Source: Schaalia sp. ZJ405 (GTDB taxonomy: Bacteria; Actinomycetota; Actinomycetes; Actinomycetales; Actinomycetaceae). Taken from it: a stretch of DNA of 64,000 nucleotides. The stretch covers positions 248,001 to 312,000 of the forward strand of contig NZ_CP064952.1 in assembly GCF_011038885.2 (NCBI RefSeq). Direction: 5' to 3'. Position numbers and translations under genes: made by a program. The notes beneath the pieces are model-generated. The model was not told the DNA's origin, searched no databases, and saw nothing but the letters and a program-made list of their open reading frames with translations. Each line of letters starts with the position of its first letter. Position 1 is the stretch's first letter. This document shows, piece by piece, positions 19,058-26,125 of this stretch.

Positions 19058-20295
19058 CTGGTGAGACCTACGGAGTATGGAACGGCATCGTTGGTCAAGA
19101 CGAGGTCGTCGCCACTTTGCTGAGTGCAGCCAACGCGGCGAGAGAACTTCTTCCGGAGGCAGGGAACAACGGTGATCACAGGCGAGAGTCGTCCTCGTCA
19201 ATGAGAACGCCGGACGACCACGCGATGACACATGCGTGGCTGATCACTGGCCCCCCGGGTTCGGGACGTTCCGTTGCGGCCGCGGCGTTTGCGGCGGCGC
19301 TTCAATGCACGGGAGAGAAACCCGGCTGCGGAGAGTGCGCGGGATGCCGAACAACAATGATCAAAACCAATGCGGATGTTGCCTTCGTTGCCACCGAAAA
19401 GATGATCATTGATGTGAAAACGGCGCGAGGGCTGGTTGACCTCGCCCAGACATCGCCGTCGCAAGGACGGTGGCGTGTGATCATTGTCGAGGACGCGGAC
19501 CGGCTGAATGAGGAAGGCGCGGCCGCACTACTCAAAGCCATCGAGGAGCCACCCGAACGCACAGTCTGGCTCCTGTGTGCGCCGAGCACAGAGGACATGC
19601 TTGCCACGATCCGGTCCCGATGCCGGCGGGCCACGTTACGGATTCCCCCCGTTGACGCTGTTGCTGATCTTCTTGTCACTGAAGGGGTCGCTGATCCGAC
19701 GGTTGCTCTTGAAGCAGCACGTGCAGCGCAGTCCCATATTGGTCTTGCTCGGGCTCTTGCTCGCGACCCCGAAATGCGGCGCCGACGTCGGGAAATCATC
19801 ACCGCACCCGTGCGCGTCAGGTCAGTTGGCGAGGCCGTTTACGCCGCGGAGCAGCTCCATAAAACGGCTATTGATCAGGCGAAAGCCCATACCGAGGAAC
19901 GTAACGCAAAGGAAAAAGCCGAAGCGCTGCGTCAGCTGGGGATGGACCAGGATGACCAGGCCACAAAGCAGTCACGTGCTGTGCTTAAGGATCTCGCGGA
20001 AGAACAGAAACGACGCGAGAAACGATTGATTAATGACGAACTTGACCGAGCGATGCTTGACCTCATGTCGATTTATCGCGACGTGCTGATGGTGCAGCTA
20101 GGAACCGGTCAGACGCTGATTAATACCGATCTCGCCCAGACCGTTGAAGAGATCGCCGCAGATTCCCAGCCGGCACAGACAATTCAACGAATCTCGACGA
20201 TCGAAACCGCCCGACGCAGGCTCATTGCTCATGGAAATGTCCTCTTGGTTCTTGAGGCGATGATCGTGTCGCTACGTCCGCAGCTCGAAGAATAG
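19054..20295 (+). CDS. holB: DNA polymerase III subunit delta'
   Basis: The 413-residue clamp-loader ATPase has the P-loop variant TGPPGSGRS, a zinc-module CGECAGCRT, the Walker B-type IVEDADRLNEEGAAALLKAIEEPP and the sensor segment TIRSRCRR. It helps load the beta sliding clamp in replication. Start and stop overlap shows coupling to tmk, a common actinobacterial arrangement. An exact 16-mer of the dispersed repeat (19189-19204) encodes the SSSSM residues in a linker ahead of AMTHAWLITG. Confidence 0.94.
   Translation: MTGETYGVWNGIVGQDEVVATLLSAANAARELLPEAGNNGDHRRESSSSMRTPDDHAMTHAWLITGPPGSGRSVAAAAFAAALQCTGEKPGCGECAGCRTTMIKTNADVAFVATEKMIIDVKTARGLVDLAQTSPSQGRWRVIIVEDADRLNEEGAAALLKAIEEPPERTVWLLCAPSTEDMLATIRSRCRRATLRIPPVDAVADLLVTEGVADPTVALEAARAAQSHIGLARALARDPEMRRRRREIITAPVRVRSVGEAVYAAEQLHKTAIDQAKAHTEERNAKEKAEALRQLGMDQDDQATKQSRAVLKDLAEEQKRREKRLINDELDRAMLDLMSIYRDVLMVQLGTGQTLINTDLAQTVEEIAADSQPAQTIQRISTIETARRRLIAHGNVLLVLEAMIVSLRPQLEE
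19189..19204 (+). repeat. Dispersed repeat, exact 16-mer inside holB
   Basis: TCGTCCTCGTCAATGA, in frame in a non-conserved linker. Confidence 0.65.
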
Positions 20296-20393
20296 GCGGA
20301 TTCTCAGGAGGGAAAGATGAGTAGACCAATCCCTCAATTCGATTGCGGTACGTCCATATCGTGTCCTTGAGCTACACCCCGTAGGCTGGTCAC

Positions 20394-22046
20394 ATGAATT
20401 CGCGTCGTTCGCTGCGTCTGGCCATTGGTGTTGCCGTTATTGCTGTCCTCGTTGTCGTCGCTATCGTGAGTACTCTGATTTGGCAGGGATTCCTTGCGAC
20501 AGGTCAGGGGAAAGCACCAGGAGCTGGGGAAACGGACCATCCTGCTGATCCCGCGCAGGCGAAGACAATTACTGCAACACGGGTTGAGGATTTCTATAAG
20601 CAGCCGGTTGCGTGGCATCCCTGTACAGCCCAGCAGGTGACGTCGATGGAAGAGCAAGCGCCGCGCGACCTCGATCAGTACGAGTGTGCAGCACTGACTG
20701 CTCCGAAAGACTGGGATGATCCCGCTGGTGAACAGTTGTCACTGTCAGTCGCCATTCATCGATCTGGGAAAGAAGATGCGCCCGCGTTGTTCTTCAACCT
20801 GGGTGGCCCCGGAGGTGCTGCGGTCAGCTCGATTGTTCAGCAAGTGACATCAAGCATGGGAGAGGCTCTCGTCAAGACGTACGACATCGTCGCCCTCGAT
20901 CCCCGAGGAGTTGGAGCCTCAACTCCCGTTGTCTGCATGACTGACGAGGAGCGCGACGCATACAACTCCGGAGACGGCGACGAAGCGATCGACAAGGACT
21001 CAGAGTCCCCCGATGAGATTGTGAAAAAGGCAGCAATCGAAGCCAAGAAGATCGCTCAGGGATGCGAGACCCATTCGGGTGATATTTACAAGCATATTGA
21101 CACGGTGTCGGCCGCGAAGGATTTCGACATGACGCGGGCGCTGCTGGGCGAAGAAACCCTCAACTACCTCGGATATTCCTACGGGACATTCCTTGGGGCA
21201 ACATATGCGGGACTGTTTCCCGAACGTGTCGGACGCTTCGTCCTCGACGGGGCGCTTGATCCGGCCGTTGACATTAACACGCTGTCGGACCTTCAGATGA
21301 CCGGTTTCGAAGCGTCAATCGGGCATTGGGTGCAAGACTGCCTCGCGGGGGGAAGCTGCCCCCTCAAAGGAACCGCCGAACAGGGAATTACCCAGGTCTC
21401 GCGCTTCCTCAAAAGGCTAGAAACAGCACCGCTACCAACCAGCGATGAAGAACGCCCACTCACACAGTCCCTGGCGCTGACCGCGGTGATCGGAACGCTA
21501 TATTCCACTCAGACCTATTCGGTACTGACGCAAGCACTAGATCAAGCAATGAACGACAACGACGGGTCGATGCTGCTGTACCTGGCTGACCTGTTCAATG
21601 AACGCAATGCCGACGGCACGTATGCCAGTGCATCCACGGATGCGCTCATCGCGATCAACAACCTGGACTACTCACCCAGCGGAACAGTGGATGAATGGGC
21701 GGATTCCGCTGAGAAAATTCGCAAGAAGCTGCGAGTTTTTGGCGAATTTGCCGGCTATGCGTCCGCTGGACTGTCCGCCTGGCCCACAGATCATGCTGCG
21801 CGCGCAAAGATCACAGCTGATGGTGCTGCCCCAATCGTTGTCATCGGAACGACCCATGACCCTGCAACGCCATACGTCATGGCTCAAAGCCTGGCCGAAC
21901 AGCTGTCGTCGGGAGTGCTTGTGACCAACGAGGGATGGAACCACACGTCGTACTCGAAGTCCGCCAACGCGTGCGTCGTTAAGGCGGTGGAGAATTACTT
22001 CGTTCACGGATCAATTCCCGAGGACGGGCTTGTCTGTTCGGACTGA
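20394..22046 (+). CDS. Membrane-anchored or secreted alpha/beta hydrolase, tripeptidyl-aminopeptidase-like
   Basis: The 550-residue protein starts with a basic patch and a hydrophobic segment (AIGVAVIAVLVVVAIV) acting as a signal anchor. The alpha/beta-hydrolase fold shows an oxyanion-loop FNLGGPGG, ALDPRGVGAST, the nucleophile elbow GYSYG, the acid GTTHDPATPY and the histidine in NEGWNHTSY, in the order of the SlpD/E and TAP family. The C-terminal TAP-like domain is present. It probably cleaves peptides or esters outside the membrane. The ATG is 6 nt after TAGGCT, so a leaderless mRNA is likely. It is found downstream of holB. Confidence 0.9.
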   Translation: MNSRRSLRLAIGVAVIAVLVVVAIVSTLIWQGFLATGQGKAPGAGETDHPADPAQAKTITATRVEDFYKQPVAWHPCTAQQVTSMEEQAPRDLDQYECAALTAPKDWDDPAGEQLSLSVAIHRSGKEDAPALFFNLGGPGGAAVSSIVQQVTSSMGEALVKTYDIVALDPRGVGASTPVVCMTDEERDAYNSGDGDEAIDKDSESPDEIVKKAAIEAKKIAQGCETHSGDIYKHIDTVSAAKDFDMTRALLGEETLNYLGYSYGTFLGATYAGLFPERVGRFVLDGALDPAVDINTLSDLQMTGFEASIGHWVQDCLAGGSCPLKGTAEQGITQVSRFLKRLETAPLPTSDEERPLTQSLALTAVIGTLYSTQTYSVLTQALDQAMNDNDGSMLLYLADLFNERNADGTYASASTDALIAINNLDYSPSGTVDEWADSAEKIRKKLRVFGEFAGYASAGLSAWPTDHAARAKITADGAAPIVVIGTTHDPATPYVMAQSLAEQLSSGVLVTNEGWNHTSYSKSANACVVKAVENYFVHGSIPEDGLVCSD

Positions 22047-22318
22047 TCCTGTGTGCTTGCTCTTGATGTTGGTGGGCTTTGGCTGGTTGGCTTAGTCGAC
22101 TTAGCTGGTGAGCTTTGTTGGTTGACTACTTGGGTTGTTGGCGCTGCGCTGGTTGGTGTTGCTCCGACCGGGCCTTGACCAAGTTCTTTCATGACATTCG
22201 CCAGCATGTGACGGGATGCATTAGTTGGGAAGGTGCTCGTCGTTTGCCCGGACGCGGTCTGGCCTATTACAGTAGGCACGTTGCCTGAACGCCTCTCCTG
22301 TGGGGAACGGCAGGCGCC

Positions 22319-22391
22319 GCCACCTTAGCTCAGTCGGCAGAGCGATTCACTCGTAATGAATAGGTCGAGAGTTCGATTCTCTCAGGTGGCT
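22319..22391 (+). tRNA. tRNA-Thr (CGT)
   Basis: GCCACCT pairs with AGGTGGC and the discriminator is T22391. The anticodon stem ATTCA/TGAAT closes CTCGTAA, giving anticodon CGT for ACG codons. The D-arm GCTCAGTCGGCAGAGC and T-arm GAGAGTTCGATTCTCTC are canonical. The 3' CCA is not encoded. Confidence 0.96.
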
Positions 22392-22683
22392 CGAAAAATC
22401 CCGGAATATCAACGAAAAGTCGCTGTTATTCGCGAATTTATGAGCGCATCTTCCTATACATTTCAAGTCACCGGAACCAGTCCCAGGATCTGGACTCCAG
22501 ATCCGCACATACTCTTCGACTGATGTGATTTATCTCCAGGGTACGATGACTATGCTTTCCGAAGCTTCCGCTTGTTTATGTTCGTCGTCACATTCCTCTG
22601 AGCAATAGGTTGATGTATCGAGCGCTTCAGGGTGATGATGGGGTACCTTCCGGACCTATAGGCCGCTGTACATGGAGTGTGAG

Positions 22684-23277
22684 ATGACGAAGCGGTTCGC
22701 GGTTGTTTCTTTCACGGTGCTCGTCGGGGTGCTCACTCTCATCATTATCGGGTCGAGCCTGGTGAGTGCTGGAGACAATGATGTCCATAGTGTTCCGGCT
22801 GAATATGAAACGGCTGTTCTTAAAGCCGGGTCGGTGTGTCACGAGATCACCCCTGCGCTTATCGCCGCTCAGGTGGAAGCGGAATCGGGGTGGAATCCGC
22901 ATGCGCGGTCACCAGCCGGAGCTCAAGGCATTAGCCAGTTTATGCCGACGACATGGGCGACCTACGGTAAGGACGGGGATGGTGATGGGGAGGCGGATAT
23001 TTTCAACCCAACCGATGCGATCTATTCCCAAGGCGTGCTCATGTGTTGGCTCATTGATGAAGTTAAGACCTATAAGGTTCAGAGCAAGATCAGTGGTGAT
23101 CCTGTATCGCTTGCCTTGGCTGCCTATAACGCTGGAATCGGAGCCGTTCTCCGCTACGAGGGAGTTCCTCCGTACCGTGAAACCCAGGCGTACGTGAAGA
23201 AAATCCCAGCCGCTGCGAGGAAGATCGAGTTGTCTATGACCAACACCGACCGGGAGTCTTCGGCCCCTCAAAGATGA
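22684..23277 (+). CDS. Lytic transglycosylase (SLT domain), membrane-anchored or secreted
   Basis: The 197-residue protein starts at ATG 22684 after a GGAG site and has an N-terminal hydrophobic segment (VSFTVLVGVLTLIIIG). The SLT domain carries the catalytic glutamate in QVEAESGWNPHARSPAGAQG, then ISQFMPTTWATYG and ALAAYNAGIGAV. It cleaves peptidoglycan glycan strands with formation of 1,6-anhydro ends. It is monocistronic, with about 290 bases upstream separating it from tRNA-Thr. The narrow function (growth or turnover) cannot be read from the sequence. Confidence 0.9.
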   Translation: MTKRFAVVSFTVLVGVLTLIIIGSSLVSAGDNDVHSVPAEYETAVLKAGSVCHEITPALIAAQVEAESGWNPHARSPAGAQGISQFMPTTWATYGKDGDGDGEADIFNPTDAIYSQGVLMCWLIDEVKTYKVQSKISGDPVSLALAAYNAGIGAVLRYEGVPPYRETQAYVKKIPAAARKIELSMTNTDRESSAPQR

Positions 23278-23533
23278 ACTCATTGTGATCAGTGCCGTGC
23301 AGCTTCGTCAATGGGTCAAAAGAAGTCATGAGAACCTCCCACGGACATGCCTTCACCCCTGATAGTGGATGCCTTACTCATACGAGGTGCGTGCTCCCAC
23401 ACCTCTGGCTACTACAACACTTGGCCGCGACTGTTTGTGGGGCCTTGACGTTTCACTGGCGAGGTCGACGTGCTGGGTTGGGATGACTGTGACAGATCAG
23501 GTTGTCCCCCACACCGGGGAGGACGATGGTTGT

Positions 23534-24184
23534 CTATAAGGAGGCTCGAATGTCTTGCGCCCAGGTCAAGCTTGATGAGCGGACGTCCTCAATGAGGTGA
23601 TCGGACAGGTCGTAGTCTCCGATACGCCAATTTGAGACTACCTGAACCAGCTCAAGCTGGTTAGCAAACATTTCCAACTCGAAACCCGGATCACGCTCTT
23701 GGGTGAGCTCAAGGAGTTTGTCATCTGAGAATGGGCCGTTCTTGCGGATGCTGTAGACGTCAAGATAATCACGTGACAAGCGACGCGAATATAAGGCGCT
23801 AACCTTCGATGCGACAGCATCCTCGATGGAGATGACGGGGCCAACATCACGTGTTGTTGGGTTGGTCGAACGCCAGTCAACACCAAAATCGGCTTCCAAC
23901 ACTGTTTCGTTGCGCTCGAACTTCGCTTGCGCAAACGTCGACTGGATCTCACGAAGGAATGTCACTTTCCACCCTGCTTGTTCAACATGGGGAATGAGCG
24001 TTGAGAGTGCCTGCTTGAACAGTTCGGGTGAAAGCGTCGATGCGCCGAAGATGTCAATATCGCGTGTAGGGCGGTCCGTTAAACCGTATTCACGGATCGC
24101 ACATGACCCAGCCAAAGCAAACGAATAATCAGCAAGATGCTCAAGAAGGAGCGTGGCGAGTTCTGTTTGGTTATCGGCTGACAT
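23534..24184 (-). CDS. AbiEii/AbiGii-type nucleotidyltransferase (putative type IV toxin)
   Basis: The 216-residue protein has the nucleotidyltransferase core of the AbiEii family: FALAGSCAIREYGLTDRPTRDIDIF supplies the G-S and D-x-D motif (DID at about residues 42-44), and a later Asp follows in LEADFGVDW. AbiEii proteins are GTP-dependent nucleotidyltransferases that arrest growth in phage defence or toxin-antitoxin systems. It overlaps the upstream gene by 14 bases, so they form one unit. The usual AbiEi DNA-binding antitoxin is absent. A house-keeping nucleotidyltransferase role cannot be excluded. Confidence 0.72.
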   Translation of the reverse strand: MSADNQTELATLLLEHLADYSFALAGSCAIREYGLTDRPTRDIDIFGASTLSPELFKQALSTLIPHVEQAGWKVTFLREIQSTFAQAKFERNETVLEADFGVDWRSTNPTTRDVGPVISIEDAVASKVSALYSRRLSRDYLDVYSIRKNGPFSDDKLLELTQERDPGFELEMFANQLELVQVVSNWRIGDYDLSDHLIEDVRSSSLTWAQDIRASL

Positions 24185-24506
24185 CGGCCAGCTCCGGAAA
24201 CTTAGACTCCCACAGGTTCCTTACACGATCAGAGGGGTGTATCAGGTGCCACAGTCGTCGAAGGTGTTCCTCGTTAAGAAACTCGCACAGTTCTTCTTTC
24301 GTTCCGCGATAGATGACCTCTTGGTATGCGCAGATCAAATCGTTATCTGTGTTGATCGGCAGTCGGCTTGTTGGTCCCCAATACACACTGATCGGCAGAT
24401 CTAAATAACCCGACTTGGGGCCTTGAAGATCGCTGAGTCGATCAGGAGTCTCAATCGGAATTAAGTCCGCAAAGAAAATACGCGGAGCTTCACGTGTAGT
24501 TGTCAT
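24171..24506 (-). CDS. Small partner protein of the AbiEii-type gene (putative antitoxin)
   Basis: The 111-residue protein starts at ATG 24506 after a GGAGG ribosome-binding site and ends 14 bases inside the nucleotidyltransferase gene. It has PISVYWGPTSRLPINTDND, a middle section with EVIYRGTKEELCEFLNEE and a C-terminal LRRLWHLIHPSDRVRNLWE segment. I recall similar small proteins encoded next to nucleotidyltransferase genes in actinobacteria, but know of no assigned function. It does not resemble AbiEi. The coupling suggests it controls or supports the downstream product. Confidence 0.65.
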   Translation of the reverse strand: MTTTREAPRIFFADLIPIETPDRLSDLQGPKSGYLDLPISVYWGPTSRLPINTDNDLICAYQEVIYRGTKEELCEFLNEEHLRRLWHLIHPSDRVRNLWESKFPELADVSR

Positions 24507-24736
24507 GTTTTGTCCTCCTTCCACTTCTCCACCCTTACAACTCAGGTTAAGTCATGTCACCCGCATTTGCGACCCCTCAAGCGGCTTCATTTCCACGCAT
24601 CCGTCAAGCCTTTCGACCGCCATGTCGCGGCGCGCGCCGAGCAAGCACACGGGTTCAAGACCCGCAGGTGCTTTCCTAGGGCTATTGGCCTGTAGGTGAG
24701 GGAGTCTGAGTGAGCGCCATTCACGGCGCATATTCT

Positions 24737-25813
24737 TTAGGGAATGGCAGGACCGTTGACGGTCCAGGATCCGTTTTCGTCGGGGTAGACACGGCAGTGA
24801 ACGACTCCATCCACATCGGTGACGGTCTGTGAGCAGTCAACTCCACCGCTGATTCCGTTGGGGTTGTAGTTGGGATCCCAGGTGCCAGAAGAACCACCGC
24901 CTCCGGTGTTTCCACCGTTGGTGTTGCCTCCCCATGAGCCGCCTGCGGTGTTTCCGCCCCAGGTGTTGCCGGTTGTGTTGCCGTTCCATGTGGTTCCACC
25001 GCCGCCCGTACCCGCACCTGTAGCACTGTTGGTGCCGGCTTGGGTTGCTTGGGTGTCTGCTTGTGCCTTCTCCCATGCGACTTTCGCGTCGGTGACCTTC
25101 GTGATGGCATCCTTGGCTTGCGTGGTCTTTTCACTCAAGGCCTTGGCGTGGTCGGCCTTGGTCTTCCACGACGCGTCTTGACCGACTTTCTTATTCACGA
25201 GTTTTTGTAGGTCATTGATGACGGTTTGTGCGCTGGTGCGGACCTTGTCGTCAGCGACTTTCTTTTCTGCGGCTTTGATCGCCTCATTACCTGCGGTGAT
25301 TTGGTTGGTGGCGGCTTTTACTGCTGCGTCAAGCCGTGCTTGAGCATCCTCGTTTACTGCGGCGGTGAGATCTGAAATGGCTTTGTTGAGGGTTTTCGTG
25401 GCTTTCGTGCACTTATGAGCCTTGGTGGTGAGCGCGTCGGCCTCGTCAAGGCGCTCAGCTCGTGATGTGGGTGCTTCACCTGGTTTCACTGTTGGCATGG
25501 CTGCTTGTGCGTCTTTGACTTTGGCAACCACAGTCTGATCTTCGAGGGCGTCGCCGGTTTTGAGGAGAGCGTCAAGATCGTCAGTGGCGTTAATTGTGCA
25601 GGTTTTGACTGCCCGGTCGTGGGCTTCTTGCCACGTATCGAGTGCTTGATGGTCAAGGTGAATGTTCCATGCCCACACCCCAGCGGCTGTAGCCAAACCA
25701 GCCAACACGATGCCAGCAATTCCGATGGGCACCCACCGACGCTTCTTCACCGACGCACCCACGCCAGTGTCCACAGTGTCGCCATCCTGTGTACCTAAGA
25801 GTTCGTTCTCCAT
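24737..25813 (-). CDS. Membrane-anchored coiled-coil surface protein with Gly/Asn/Thr-rich region
   Basis: The 358-residue protein starts MENELLG after an AGAGGA site. Order of parts: short cytoplasmic N-terminus, basic KKRR and a transmembrane helix (IGIAGIVLAGLATAAGVWAW, about residues 30-49), then about 190 residues of Ala/Lys/Asp-rich helix likely to form coiled coils. A low-complexity stretch of WGGNT-type repeats (GNTWGGNTAGGSWGGNT) follows, ending in a small domain with two cysteines (GVDCSQTVTDVDGVVHCRVY). It should face the cell envelope. It diverges from the LPXTG gene at 26126. No family is recognised. Confidence 0.7.
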   Translation of the reverse strand: MENELLGTQDGDTVDTGVGASVKKRRWVPIGIAGIVLAGLATAAGVWAWNIHLDHQALDTWQEAHDRAVKTCTINATDDLDALLKTGDALEDQTVVAKVKDAQAAMPTVKPGEAPTSRAERLDEADALTTKAHKCTKATKTLNKAISDLTAAVNEDAQARLDAAVKAATNQITAGNEAIKAAEKKVADDKVRTSAQTVINDLQKLVNKKVGQDASWKTKADHAKALSEKTTQAKDAITKVTDAKVAWEKAQADTQATQAGTNSATGAGTGGGGTTWNGNTTGNTWGGNTAGGSWGGNTNGGNTGGGGSSGTWDPNYNPNGISGGVDCSQTVTDVDGVVHCRVYPDENGSWTVNGPAIP

Positions 25814-26125
25814 TGGTCCTCTATCGCCTCTGAAACATGCCTGTGATCGGAGTGAAGATGACTGAGCTGGAATGTCAAGCCCTCGGCGTGAAACTGTGCT
25901 TCGCACCTGTGTCTGTGGACAGAGATTTTCCTATCCACAGGGCGCTACGGATGGCTTCAAATTGACGAGGGCGATTGATAGTTTCGCATAAATCGGTGCA
26001 CACAGACGCAACCGGTAAGCGATGGAACGAGGGCGGTGACGGAGCCGCGAGCGTCACCGTCGTTGCTGAACACGGGAAACACTCTCGGTGCTCGGCGTCC
26101 GAATCAGCACACGGAAAGGAATGAC
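25814..26125. other. Divergent intergenic region upstream of two surface-protein genes
   Basis: These 312 bases must carry promoters for both directions, but I see no confident -35/-10 pair. ATTGACGAGG at 25961-25970 matches part of the dispersed repeat (reverse orientation). CGGTGAC (26034-26040) and GTCACCG (26053-26059) form a short hairpin upstream of the LPXTG gene. Confidence 0.4.

Noticed and set aside
22004..22279. 91-residue Ser/Thr/Pro/Gln-rich minus-strand frame between the hydrolase and tRNA-Thr
   Set aside because: It overlaps the end of the hydrolase and reflects a low-complexity TTGG-rich stretch. There is no convincing ribosome-binding site or homology cue.
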